Shown here: piece after piece, positions 8,620 to 16,901 of the stretch
How positions within the stretch are numbered: position 1 is the stretch's first letter
Layout of the letters: each line of letters opens with the position of its first letter
Notes under the pieces: model-generated
What the model was told of the DNA's origin: nothing
Database searches by the model: none
The model's input: only the letters and a program-made list of their open reading frames with translations
Source of the DNA: CAYSCZ01 sp964429655
GTDB taxonomy: Bacteria; Bacteroidota; Bacteroidia; Cytophagales; Cyclobacteriaceae
Direction: 5' to 3'
Length of the DNA stretch: 64,000 nt
Assembly: GCA_964429655.1 (NCBI GenBank)
Contig: CAYSCZ010000002.1
Span: 62,001 to 126,000 of the forward strand
Program-made: the position numbers and the translations under genes

Positions 8620-9801
8620 GTGAGTAATCCAAAACTTAAGGGAATATTTGAAGATACTGGAACTGCATTTTCACACAGGAGTGACAGGGAGTTAAAAAAA
8701 TTAAGATCGCTCTTTCAAATTATTAATAATCCCACATGGGTGAAATTAGGCGCTGAGGCTACATTATTTGCCATGAATTTAAGGTTACCCATTGAGGGGA
8801 TAATCAAAAATACCATCTTTTGGCAATTCTGTGGAGGTGAATCTATTAATGATTGTTCACAGACCATCAGCTATCTGGAACGCTGGAACATTAAGACCAT
8901 ACTTGATTATTCAGTTGAAGGTGAAGAAACAGAAGCAGGTTTTGAAGCCACATTGGATGAGTGCCTTAGGATTATTGAGATGGCTGGAAAGAGTGAAAAT
9001 ATGCCATTTTGTGTTATCAAACTTACAGGCCTGGTTTCATTTGAGTTAATGGAAAAGATTCAATCAGGGAAGACCTTAACCCGGGATGAAAAGGAGCAAT
9101 TTGAAAGGGGTGTAAAAAGGGTTGAAAGACTTTGTAAAAGGTCTTATGAAGCCAATCTTAGCCTGTTAATTGATAGCGAAGAATCCTGGATACAGGGAAC
9201 AATAGATAATATCACCTATGAATTGATCAAACGATACAATCATAATCGGGCAGTGGTTTATAATACTTATCAGTTATACAGAAAAGATATGCTGGACAAT
9301 CTGAGAGATGCTTGTCATAAGGCTGAACAAGGCGGATACATCCTTGGCGCAAAGCTGGTAAGAGGTGCGTACATGGAAAAAGAAAGAGACAGGGCTAAAG
9401 AAAGAGGTTATCCAAATCCTATTCACGATACAAAAGAAGCCAGTGATAAAAGCTACAATGATGCCATGAAATTTTGCCTTGACCACTCAGATAATGTCAA
9501 AATGATTGCAGGAACACACAATGAGACCAGTTGCGAAATGCTGATGCGCATGATGAAAGATAAGGGTTTAAAAAAGAATGATCCCTCTGTTTATTTTTCA
9601 CAACTTTACGGCATGAGTGATAACATCTCCTATATCCTGGGAAAAGAAGGCTATAATGTGGCAAAATACCTGCCCTATGGGCCCATCAGAAAGGTTATGC
9701 CTTACTTATTCAGAAGGGCAGAAGAGAACACCTCTGTGGCTGGACACAGCAGTAGGGAACTGGAGCTCATAAATAAAGAAATAAAGCGTAGAAAATCTTA
9801 A
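8620..9801 (+). CDS. Proline dehydrogenase (monofunctional PRODH)
   Basis: FAD-dependent oxidation of proline to pyrroline-5-carboxylate, the first step of proline catabolism, feeding electrons to quinones at the membrane. The TIM-barrel segments KLVRGAYMEKE and AGTHNE and the C-terminal substrate-binding helix YGPIRKVMPYLFRRAEEN, with its paired arginines, are seen. With 393 residues it is a stand-alone domain, not the large PutA fusion; the P5C dehydrogenase partner is not in this window. The start is GTG at 8620; an in-frame stop lies 18 nt upstream and there is no ATG between. It sits 9 nt before lysS, so they are probably co-transcribed. TATCTTTA at 8573-8580 differs by one base from the -7 consensus. 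Confidence 0.92.
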   Translation: MSNPKLKGIFEDTGTAFSHRSDRELKKLRSLFQIINNPTWVKLGAEATLFAMNLRLPIEGIIKNTIFWQFCGGESINDCSQTISYLERWNIKTILDYSVEGEETEAGFEATLDECLRIIEMAGKSENMPFCVIKLTGLVSFELMEKIQSGKTLTRDEKEQFERGVKRVERLCKRSYEANLSLLIDSEESWIQGTIDNITYELIKRYNHNRAVVYNTYQLYRKDMLDNLRDACHKAEQGGYILGAKLVRGAYMEKERDRAKERGYPNPIHDTKEASDKSYNDAMKFCLDHSDNVKMIAGTHNETSCEMLMRMMKDKGLKKNDPSVYFSQLYGMSDNISYILGKEGYNVAKYLPYGPIRKVMPYLFRRAEENTSVAGHSSRELELINKEIKRRKS

Positions 9802-9810
9802 TCATAATCC

Positions 9811-11541
9811 ATGCAATTAAGCGAACAAGAAATTCAAAGGAGGAAAGTCCGTGAAGCCCTTATCAACAGGGGAATAGATCCATATCCGGCTGAAGCGTTT
9901 AACATCAATACCAATAGTAAACAGATATTGGAAAACTACGAAGAAAACCCTGATGATTATCAGGAGATATCCATTGCAGGCAGAATTATGACCCGCAGGA
10001 TTATGGGGTCAGCCTCATTTGCTGTGATTCAGGATAGTAGCGGACGCATACAGCTTTATCTCAGGAGGGATGATTTATGCCCTGCTGAGGATAAAAGCCT
10101 GTACAATGATGTTTTCAAAAAAATGCTTGACATTGGTGACATAATCGGAGTTAGGGGTTTTGTATTCACCACCAAAACCGGTGAGATTTCTGTCCACGTT
10201 AAGGATTTTAAAATATTGTCTAAATCTTTAAAACCACTACCTGTAGTAAAAGAGGTAATAGATGAAAAGGGTAATAAGAAAACCTATGATGCATTCTCTG
10301 ATTCCGAGCAACGCTATCGCCAACGATATGTTGACCTCATTGTCAATCCTGAAGTGAAACAAACCTTCATAAAAAGGACGAAACTAATATCCTCTATCAG
10401 AAACTTCCTCAATGATCAAGGCTATCTGGAAGTTGAAACACCCATATTGCAGCCAATACATGGTGGTGCGGCAGCCAAGCCATTTAAAACGCACCACAAT
10501 TATCTGGACATCCCTTTATATCTAAGAATTGCCAATGAATTATACCTAAAAAGGTTAATAGTAGGTGGTTTTGATGGTGTTTATGAATTCGCAAAAGACT
10601 TCCGTAATGAGGGTATGAGCAGGTTTCATAATCCGGAGTTTACGCAAGTTGAGCTTTATGTGGCCTATAAAGATTATTTCTGGATGATGAACCTAATGGA
10701 AGAAATGATTGAAAAAGTGGCAATCGATTTACATGGTTCTACAAAAGTTCAGGTGGGTGAACATCTCATAGACTTTAAGACACCGTGGAAGCGATATACC
10801 ATGTTTGAATTAATTAAAGATTATACTGATGTGGACATATCCCAAATGAATGAGGATCAACTCAGAACAACTGCTTCAGGACTTGGCATTGAAATCGATG
10901 ACTCCATGGGTAGCGGAAAAATAATCGATGAAATTTTTGGTGAAAAATGTGAATCTCACCTTATCCAACCTACATTTATCCTTGATTACCCGGAAGAAAT
11001 GTCCCCATTAACCAAAAAGCATAGAAAAACACAGGGACTGGTAGAAAGATTTGAAGCTGTTTGTAACGGTAAAGAAATTATGAATGCCTATTCGGAACTT
11101 AATGACCCGGTTGATCAGCGTCATAGATTTGAAGCACAGTTAGAGCTCGCAAGAAGAGGTGATGAAGAAGCAATGGCCCTTGATGAAGATTTTCTAAGGG
11201 CATTGGAATATGGTATGCCGCCAACCTCGGGCGTTGGTATTGGTATTGACCGTCTGACTATGATCATGACAAATGCCTATTCAATCCAGGATGTATTATT
11301 GTTCCCTCAAATGAGGCCCGAAAAAAAAGTGAGATATGCTAATAAGGAAGATTATCAGGAACAGGGGGTTAGAGATGAATTAATTCCGATACTTCAGCAA
11401 TTAGGGTTCAACACCATAGATCAACTAAAGAAAGCTGCTCCTAAAAAACTCTTTAATGATGTGTGCGGTATGCGAAAAAAAATGAAACTCAAAGACGTAA
11501 AAAACCCTACAATGGAAGAAGTGGATCAATGGGTTAGCTGA
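9811..11541 (+). CDS. lysS: Lysyl-tRNA synthetase, class II, with C-terminal extension
   Basis: Charges tRNA-Lys with lysine. The N-terminal OB-fold anticodon-binding domain (about residues 55-160, with SGRIQLYLR) is followed by the class II catalytic core: motif 2 FRNEGMSRFHNPEFTQVELY and motif 3 GVGIGIDRLTM. At 576 residues it is about 70 longer than E. coli LysS (505). The extra part is a basic helical tail after LFPQMRPEKK, ending in a segment that resembles a helix-hairpin-helix (LGFNTIDQLKKA). It stops one base before the convergent histidine kinase gene ends, with no terminator hairpin in the join. Confidence 0.96.
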   Translation: MQLSEQEIQRRKVREALINRGIDPYPAEAFNINTNSKQILENYEENPDDYQEISIAGRIMTRRIMGSASFAVIQDSSGRIQLYLRRDDLCPAEDKSLYNDVFKKMLDIGDIIGVRGFVFTTKTGEISVHVKDFKILSKSLKPLPVVKEVIDEKGNKKTYDAFSDSEQRYRQRYVDLIVNPEVKQTFIKRTKLISSIRNFLNDQGYLEVETPILQPIHGGAAAKPFKTHHNYLDIPLYLRIANELYLKRLIVGGFDGVYEFAKDFRNEGMSRFHNPEFTQVELYVAYKDYFWMMNLMEEMIEKVAIDLHGSTKVQVGEHLIDFKTPWKRYTMFELIKDYTDVDISQMNEDQLRTTASGLGIEIDDSMGSGKIIDEIFGEKCESHLIQPTFILDYPEEMSPLTKKHRKTQGLVERFEAVCNGKEIMNAYSELNDPVDQRHRFEAQLELARRGDEEAMALDEDFLRALEYGMPPTSGVGIGIDRLTMIMTNAYSIQDVLLFPQMRPEKKVRYANKEDYQEQGVRDELIPILQQLGFNTIDQLKKAAPKKLFNDVCGMRKKMKLKDVKNPTMEEVDQWVS

Positions 11542-11542
11542 A

Positions 11543-13105
11543 TTACTTCTTTAAATACACCTTAAATATTGTTTCGCCCGGCTTGCTCTCAAAATTTATA
11601 TCGCCATTATGCCTTTCTACAGCTTTTTTCACAATATCAAGGCCTAATCCACTTCCTACGCCTATAGGTTTCGTGGTATAGAAAGGTTCAAATATTTTTG
11701 ATTTTTGATCATCAGGTATTCCTGAGCCATTGTCTATAATGCTCACCTCAACGGCTGTATTGTTATTTTTTGAAAATATAGAAAGTTTACCTTTATAATT
11801 CATAGCATGGATGGCATTACTTATCAGGTTTGACCATATCTGCGACAACTCTTCCGGATAAGCATTAATGAATAATTCTTTATCATAATGCTTTTCGATC
11901 GCCACACCTTTTTTTATTTCGTGTTCATATAGGCTTAATGCCACATCAATCGAGTAATTTAAGTCAATTAATTCTTTTTCTTTTCTCTCATCATTGTGTG
12001 TATACAATTTTAGTGCTTTCATTAAATTATCAGCTCGGTTTACTGCCATTGATGTATTATTAAGGTTGGAGAAGGTATACTTCAGCTGTCTCGCTGCCTC
12101 AAGCATTGCAATGCAGTGTTTACTATGTATTATTTTCAGTAATGGCTTAGAGATATCTTCCACATCAATGTCAGCAATAAGGTCTACTACCCTGCTTTTA
12201 TAATCTATATCAAAGCTTGCTAATAAGCTTCTAATACGATCTTTTGTAATGCGTTCTTCCCTGCTTGATTTTATTCGCGGTGGTTTATTGTGCATGTTTA
12301 TTATCAGGTCTTGAATTGATAAGAATTCCTCATGTGTAATTCTTTGCGCTATGTCAAATAATCGCTTCAGGGTATCGAGCTTGGTCTTATTAACATAATC
12401 TATATTAGATTTAACAATCCCCAATGGACTGTTCATTTCGTGGGAAATACCTGACAATAATCTGCCTAAAGATGCCATCTTTTCAGAATAAGCCATCTGC
12501 TTCCGGGACTCTTCAATTCTACTGGATTGATCAATAACTCTTTTTCTTTCAATATCATACCTGCTTTTTAATCCTCTAAATATGATTACACTGGTTGATA
12601 GTATAAAGAATAATAATACATTATGTTCCAGAATCAGTGCCTTAGGTATTTCATATCGCCGTATTTGCTCATAATTATAATAATCAATGCTTATAAGAAC
12701 CAACAGGTCAATAAATAGAACCCCGTAAATTATGTACAGCTTTTTTCCATCTAAAAGAATGCTTACCAATAAGATGTATATTAAAAAAAGAAATGAATTT
12801 ACTATATGAAATCCCCCGGCAAAAGGAATGGCCATATTCAAAATGATTAGAATTGTTACCACAAATGGTAGGGTAAGTTTTTTGTATTTTATCGGATCTT
12901 GTCCTTTTATGAAAAAAAATATAAAAAGAACAAGTGCCAGGGATTCAAGGATGAGAGATGGAATGTCAAGTAAATAAAAAAAATCAAAAACGAATAGTAG
13001 CAATGACAAGGTTATTCCCAGAACTGACGATATCAGGAAAAACTGATGCTCAAGCTCTAAGCGCTTAATCTTTTCAAAATAATGCACTACAATTAACTTA
13101 ATCAC
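11543..13105 (-). CDS. Membrane-bound sensor histidine kinase
   Basis: Two-component sensor kinase with an N-terminal membrane domain of about six hydrophobic helices (residues ~22-180), a short coiled linker, and a HisKA domain with phospho-acceptor H222 in SGISHEMNSPLG. A ~110-residue helical insert follows before the ATPase domain. The ATP-binding domain shows the N box IWSNLISNAIHAM, G1 DNGSGIP, and G2 GVGSGLGLDIVKKA. No periplasmic sensor domain, PAS domain or receiver is present, and no response regulator gene is adjacent, so ligand and target are unknown. The frame starts at GTG 13105; no nearby ATG preserves the membrane domain. A decayed copy of its last third lies directly upstream (13240-13519). 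Confidence 0.88.
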   Translation of the reverse strand: MIKLIVVHYFEKIKRLELEHQFFLISSVLGITLSLLLFVFDFFYLLDIPSLILESLALVLFIFFFIKGQDPIKYKKLTLPFVVTILIILNMAIPFAGGFHIVNSFLFLIYILLVSILLDGKKLYIIYGVLFIDLLVLISIDYYNYEQIRRYEIPKALILEHNVLLFFILSTSVIIFRGLKSRYDIERKRVIDQSSRIEESRKQMAYSEKMASLGRLLSGISHEMNSPLGIVKSNIDYVNKTKLDTLKRLFDIAQRITHEEFLSIQDLIINMHNKPPRIKSSREERITKDRIRSLLASFDIDYKSRVVDLIADIDVEDISKPLLKIIHSKHCIAMLEAARQLKYTFSNLNNTSMAVNRADNLMKALKLYTHNDERKEKELIDLNYSIDVALSLYEHEIKKGVAIEKHYDKELFINAYPEELSQIWSNLISNAIHAMNYKGKLSIFSKNNNTAVEVSIIDNGSGIPDDQKSKIFEPFYTTKPIGVGSGLGLDIVKKAVERHNGDINFESKPGETIFKVYLKK

Positions 13106-13182
13106 TTTTAGTGTATAAAAAACCTAAACTAAAAAGGTGTAATCAGATTCTATATAAACGCAGGTTATGTTTATAAAAACTC

Positions 13183-13225
13183 AAAAAAAAAGCCTCAAAC
13201 GCTCAACAAACTATAAACTCAGGCT
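13183..13225 (-). terminator. Possible weak intrinsic terminator upstream of the histidine kinase gene
   Basis: On the minus strand AGCCT and AGGCT can pair across a 25-base loop and are followed by nine T residues. The stem is short and the loop long, so this is a weak candidate. If real, it would end transcripts that come from the outer-membrane protein gene and run through the kinase relic. Confidence 0.3.
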
Positions 13226-13239
13226 ACCCGGGTTCACTA

Positions 13240-13519
13240 CAAAACGAAATACTACCATTATGTTTTGTTATGGCTTTGCAAAGATATCAAGGCCTGATCC
13301 ACTTCCTATTCCAATGGCTTTAGTGAGTGTAAAAAGGTTCAAATATTTTATGATGTTGGTCTTTTGAAAGTCCTGATTCTAAGTCAGCGATTTTTACCAT
13401 AACTACTTAACCTTTTAAGTTTGTACTTATCTACAGGGTTCCACTGTATTCCATAGCTTGGAAAGGATTACTATTAAAATAGGACCAGATATGAGCCAAC
13501 TTCTCGGGATAAGCCATTA
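13240..13519 (-). pseudogene. Decayed C-terminal fragment of a second histidine kinase
   Basis: This stretch resembles 11590-11880, the 3' part of the intact kinase gene, at the DNA level. ATATCAAGGCCT followed by ATCCACTTCCTA (one base different before it) and AGGTTCAAATATTTT are shared in the same order and orientation. Translating the minus strand gives AYPEKLAHIWS and then QAMEYSGTL followed by a stop, against AYPEELSQIWS and HAMNYKGKL in the intact protein. The N-box asparagines are disrupted, and both the 5' two-thirds and the reading frame are lost. It explains most of the 418-bp gap between the kinase and the outer-membrane gene. The remaining ~135 bp (13106-13239) hold only the weak hairpin noted separately. 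Confidence 0.8.
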
Positions 13520-13523
13520 TCAG

Positions 13524-14042
13524 TTAAAAGATGGAAAAATTCACTCCACCTCTTACAACCCAGGGGCTTCCATAAGGCGAAGACTCATTATCGTCATAAA
13601 GCAAATTATAGAGTACTAATGTAAAAAAACTAGCCCTCCCTGATGATTGCACATAACCACCCCCTATAAAATAGCTATTGTAATTTTGTCTGTCGGTTTG
13701 GTATTCTCCATTTACAAAAACTGTAGGAAATTCAAAACTCAAGTACTCATACTCAGTGTAGGCTAAAAAATTTTGAAGAAACCTGTATTGTGCAAATAAT
13801 CGTCCTCCATAGTTGGAGGTACTCAAATCCGCATTGTTGAAGCTTATGTACTGATAAGTTATCCCTGAACCTAAGCTGATTCTTGAAGTAAGACGATAAC
13901 CTATCTGAGGGGATAGATTGATGTTTGTCACATTTCTACTGGCGCCAAATCCAATATTTCCACCCACAAAAACCCTATCTGATTGAGCGTAGGCGGCTAG
14001 TGAAAATAGGATTGATAGTATAAGAACCGAAGTGAGTTTCAT
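13524..14042 (-). CDS. Small outer-membrane beta-barrel protein
   Basis: 172 residues with a clear signal peptide (hydrophobic LILSILFSLAAYA, cleavage after AYA). The rest is alternating amphipathic strands typical of an 8-stranded porin-like barrel (for example RLTSRISLGSGITYQYISF), and the protein ends in phenylalanine as outer-membrane barrels do. It belongs to the broad OmpW/OmpA-barrel type common in Bacteroidota; no substrate can be named. It lies 18 nt after the FtsB/DivIC-like gene on the same strand and is probably co-transcribed. Its 3' end abuts the histidine kinase relic. Confidence 0.8.
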   Translation of the reverse strand: MKLTSVLILSILFSLAAYAQSDRVFVGGNIGFGASRNVTNINLSPQIGYRLTSRISLGSGITYQYISFNNADLSTSNYGGRLFAQYRFLQNFLAYTEYEYLSFEFPTVFVNGEYQTDRQNYNSYFIGGGYVQSSGRASFFTLVLYNLLYDDNESSPYGSPWVVRGGVNFSIF

Positions 14043-14060
14043 AAGGCATAATTAAAACTA

Positions 14061-14357
14061 CTACTCTTCAACGATTACATATAAATCTTCGGTTTCCTTT
14101 TTCATAAAATATTTCTCCCGGGCAAGCTTTTCAAGAACTTTAAGGTTAGTAAGCATCTTCTTATCCTGCTTGACACTTTTAATCTTATCCAGATAATAAT
14201 GCTCTTTTTCTACCAGTGCCTCCACTTTTTGGCTCATCCGGTATTGGTTGAAAATATTATTGGAATCAATAAATAGCATTAAAATAAGAAAAAACGAGCC
14301 TGAGAGCACATAGAAATTTTTTAAGTTAGCAGGGATATTTTCTTTTGTCAACCTCAT
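14061..14357 (-). CDS. FtsB/DivIC-like septum formation initiator protein
   Basis: 98-residue bitopic membrane protein: a short cytoplasmic start, one membrane helix at about residues 15-31 (FYVLSGSFFLILMLFID), then a coiled coil (YRMSQKVEALVEKEHYYLDK) and the conserved segment LEKLAREKYFMKKETEDLYV. This layout matches the FtsB/DivIC family, which links FtsQ and FtsL in the division-site complex. It follows eno directly, the usual position of this gene in many bacteria. The eno terminator lies between them, so expression needs readthrough or a local promoter that is not obvious. Assignment rests on architecture and context. Confidence 0.85.
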   Translation of the reverse strand: MRLTKENIPANLKNFYVLSGSFFLILMLFIDSNNIFNQYRMSQKVEALVEKEHYYLDKIKSVKQDKKMLTNLKVLEKLAREKYFMKKETEDLYVIVEE

Positions 14358-14370
14358 TTTTTGGTTTAAA

Positions 14371-14404
14371 AATAATAAAAAAAGCCCGCATATGATACGG
14401 GCTT
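14371..14404 (-). terminator. Intrinsic terminator after eno
   Basis: On the minus strand the stem AAGCCCG / CGGGCTT (7 bp, 14398-14404 with 14382-14388, nine-base loop) is followed by a T-rich tract (TTTTTTATTATT). It starts 26 bases after the eno stop. Confidence 0.85.
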
Positions 14405-14429
14405 AGATAATTAACCTTTATTACTATTT

Positions 14430-15707
14430 CTAAAAATTTTTGCCGGGGAATGCAGCTACCTCATCAAGCTCTTCTTCTATCCTAAGTAGCTGATTGTACT
14501 TGGCCATCCTATCCGATCTTGAAGCAGATCCTGTTTTAATCTGTCCTGTATTTAAGGCAACGGCCAGATCAGCTATGGTAGTATCTTCTGTTTCACCCGA
14601 TCTGTGAGATATTATGCTCTTGTAATGATTGTTTTTAGCCAGGTTCACAGCGTTTATCGTTTCGGTGATGCTTCCAATCTGGTTTACTTTTACCAATATA
14701 GAATTTCCGACTCTCATATCTATGCCTTTCTGAAGCCTGTTAACATTGGTTACAAAAAGATCATCACCAACAAGCTGGACCTTGTCCCCTATTGTTGAAG
14801 TTAGGCTTTGCCATCCTTTCCAGTCATCTTCGTACATTCCATCCTCAATTGAGATAATTGGATATTTACCAACCCAATCTTTCCAATAGGAAACCATATC
14901 ATCGGCATTGATTTTTTCCCCGCTTGATTTTTTGAAGTGGTATAACCCGGTATCTTCTTCATAAAATTCTGATGCCGCGGCGTCTAGTGCGATAAAAACA
15001 TCTTCCCCTGGTTTAAAACCAGCCTTCTCGATGGCAGTAAGCACCACTTCTATGGCTTCCTCATTTGATCCAAGGTTAGGGGCAAACCCCCCTTCATCGC
15101 CCACGTTGGTAGAATGTCCTTTATCTTTTAAAACTTTTTTCAAATGATGAAATACTTCAACACCCATTCTCAGGGCAAGGGAGAATGAGTCTGCCCCTAC
15201 TGGCATCACCATGAATTCCTGGAAGTCTATAGAGTTATCAGCATGACTACCTCCATTTAAAATATTCATCATAGGCACAGGCAACGTATTTGCATTAACC
15301 CCTCCCAGATAACGATATAATGGTTGATCAGCTTCCTGAGCAGCCGCTTTAGCTACAGCTAGCGATACCCCTAAGATGGCATTAGCCCCGAAATTTGATT
15401 TATTTTCCGTGCCATCTAGCTCAATCATGATCTTATCGATCAGGTTTTGATCAAAAGATGAGTAGCCAATGATCTCGGGAGCGATCTTGTCATTCACATT
15501 ATTTACAGCATTTACAACCCCTTTTCCCATAAACATTTTACTGTCACCATCCCTCAATTCAACGGCTTCATGCTTTCCGGTAGATGCACCTGAAGGTACT
15601 GCCGCCCTTCCTATAAAACCGTTTTCAGTTGACACATCAACTTCTACAGTTGGATTACCCCTTGAATCAAGGATTTGTCTTGCAAAAACACTATCAATTA
15701 GACTCAT
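14430..15707 (-). CDS. eno: Enolase
   Basis: Glycolytic enzyme that interconverts 2-phosphoglycerate and phosphoenolpyruvate; also part of RNA degradosomes in some bacteria. The start ARQILDSRGNPTVEVDV, the GGSHADNSIDFQEFM segment, the Mg-binding SIEDGMYEDD and the catalytic-lysine region LVKVNQIGS are all seen. The C-terminal signature SHRSGETEDTTIADLAV is intact. Length (425) is normal. Its start overlaps the end of carA by 14 nt, an unusual pairing of pyrimidine/arginine synthesis with glycolysis. An intrinsic terminator follows. Confidence 0.97.
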   Translation of the reverse strand: MSLIDSVFARQILDSRGNPTVEVDVSTENGFIGRAAVPSGASTGKHEAVELRDGDSKMFMGKGVVNAVNNVNDKIAPEIIGYSSFDQNLIDKIMIELDGTENKSNFGANAILGVSLAVAKAAAQEADQPLYRYLGGVNANTLPVPMMNILNGGSHADNSIDFQEFMVMPVGADSFSLALRMGVEVFHHLKKVLKDKGHSTNVGDEGGFAPNLGSNEEAIEVVLTAIEKAGFKPGEDVFIALDAAASEFYEEDTGLYHFKKSSGEKINADDMVSYWKDWVGKYPIISIEDGMYEDDWKGWQSLTSTIGDKVQLVGDDLFVTNVNRLQKGIDMRVGNSILVKVNQIGSITETINAVNLAKNNHYKSIISHRSGETEDTTIADLAVALNTGQIKTGSASRSDRMAKYNQLLRIEEELDEVAAFPGKNF

Positions 15708-16827
15708 TATTGTGTTGATTTTGGTTTAAAATATGTATGAAATCATCGAAAAGATACCTGGAGTCATGTGGGCCTGGAGAAGATTCGGGATGGTATTGCA
15801 CAGAAAAAGCATTTTTATCATTTACGCTCAATCCTTCTACCGTATTGTCATTCAAATCTATGTGCGTCAATTCCACATTATCAGAGGTTTTTAGTTTATC
15901 TAAGTTAACTGCAAATCCATGATTTTGCGAGGTTATTTCACTTTTTCCTGTAATTAAATTTTTTACCGGATGGTTAAGCCCACGGTGACCGTGATGCATC
16001 TTGAATGTGTCTATATTACAGGCTAGTGCAAGAATTTGATGACCAAGGCAAATACCGAATAACGGTTTATTGGCTTCCAGTATATCTTTTACGGTCTGCA
16101 CAGCATAAGGAGTAGCAGCCGGATCACCAGGACCATTGGAAATGAAATAACCATCGGGTGACCACTTTTCCATCTCCTCAAAGGGGGTTTTTGCACTAAA
16201 TACTCTGCAAAAAACATTTCGCTGTAACAGGTTCTTTAGTATGGACTGTTTTATACCTAGGTCTAGGACTGCTACTTTATACTTACTTTCTTTATTACCG
16301 ATCTCATAAGCATTGGGGGTGGTAACTGATGACGATAACTCAAGGGATTCCATGTTAGGAACAGAATCAAGTCTTTCTTTTAACGCATCCTCATTAAGTC
16401 TCTCTGAGCTGATAACGGCATTCATAGCACCTTTTGAACGAATATGTCTTACCAGTTTTCGCGTGTCAATATCTGTGATACCAACAACTTTATTATCAGA
16501 GAGATAATCTTGAAGACTATTGTCTGCTGTTTTACGACTAAAGGTGGGTGAAAAATAATTTACCACAATGCCACTCACCTGAGGCTTTGCTGATTCCTGC
16601 TCTTCCAGATGTGAGCCATAATTACCGATATGTGCTGTGGTATTAACTATGATCTGTCCGAAATACGAAGGATCAGTGTAAATTTCCTGGTAACCAGTCA
16701 TGCCGGTATTGAAGCAAATTTCACCACCGGTAGTCCCTATCCCCCCTATGGAATGTCCTTTGAACATAATACCATCCTCTAATAAAAGGATGGCTTCCTG
16801 CCTTTTTTTATTTCTTTGTATTGTCAT
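15694..16827 (-). CDS. carA: Carbamoyl-phosphate synthase small (glutaminase) subunit
   Basis: Hydrolyses glutamine and channels ammonia to CarB for carbamoyl phosphate, which feeds arginine and pyrimidine synthesis. The N-terminal domain has the usual LLEDGIMFKGHSIGG start. The class I glutamine amidotransferase domain shows the nucleophile cysteine in FGICLGHQILALA and the catalytic His-Glu in QYHPESSPGPHDS. The open frame runs 54 nt further upstream, but those codons overlap the rplQ terminator. The ATG at 16827 (MTIQRNKKRQ) is the likely start, giving 377 residues, a normal length. carB is not nearby. The gene starts about 20 bases after the terminator of the ribosomal operon, so its own promoter, if any, must overlap that hairpin. 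Confidence 0.94.
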   Translation of the reverse strand: MTIQRNKKRQEAILLLEDGIMFKGHSIGGIGTTGGEICFNTGMTGYQEIYTDPSYFGQIIVNTTAHIGNYGSHLEEQESAKPQVSGIVVNYFSPTFSRKTADNSLQDYLSDNKVVGITDIDTRKLVRHIRSKGAMNAVISSERLNEDALKERLDSVPNMESLELSSSVTTPNAYEIGNKESKYKVAVLDLGIKQSILKNLLQRNVFCRVFSAKTPFEEMEKWSPDGYFISNGPGDPAATPYAVQTVKDILEANKPLFGICLGHQILALACNIDTFKMHHGHRGLNHPVKNLITGKSEITSQNHGFAVNLDKLKTSDNVELTHIDLNDNTVEGLSVNDKNAFSVQYHPESSPGPHDSRYLFDDFIHILNQNQHNNESN

Positions 16828-16840
16828 AACATGATACCCA

Positions 16841-16878
16841 CAAAATAAAAAAGGGATTGATATAAACCAATCCCTTTT
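16841..16878 (-). terminator. Intrinsic terminator of the S10-spc-alpha ribosomal operon
   Basis: Perfect 11-bp stem on the minus strand (AAAAGGGATTG / CAATCCCTTTT, 16868-16878 with 16849-16859) and an eight-base loop, followed by a T-rich run. It lies 23 bases after the rplQ stop. Confidence 0.88.
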
Positions 16879-16901
16879 CAATAATTGTTTACACTAAATA
16901 A

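Noticed and set aside
11535..11550. Bidirectional terminator between lysS and the histidine kinase
   Set aside because: The two stops are one base apart and no hairpin is present at the join.
13167..13367. Plus-strand 66-codon frame in the gap upstream of the histidine kinase
   Set aside because: It is the reverse strand of the kinase relic and has no protein-like composition.
16828..16881. N-terminal 18-codon extension of carA
   Set aside because: It overlaps the rplQ terminator and does not resemble CarA; the ATG at 16827 fits the family.
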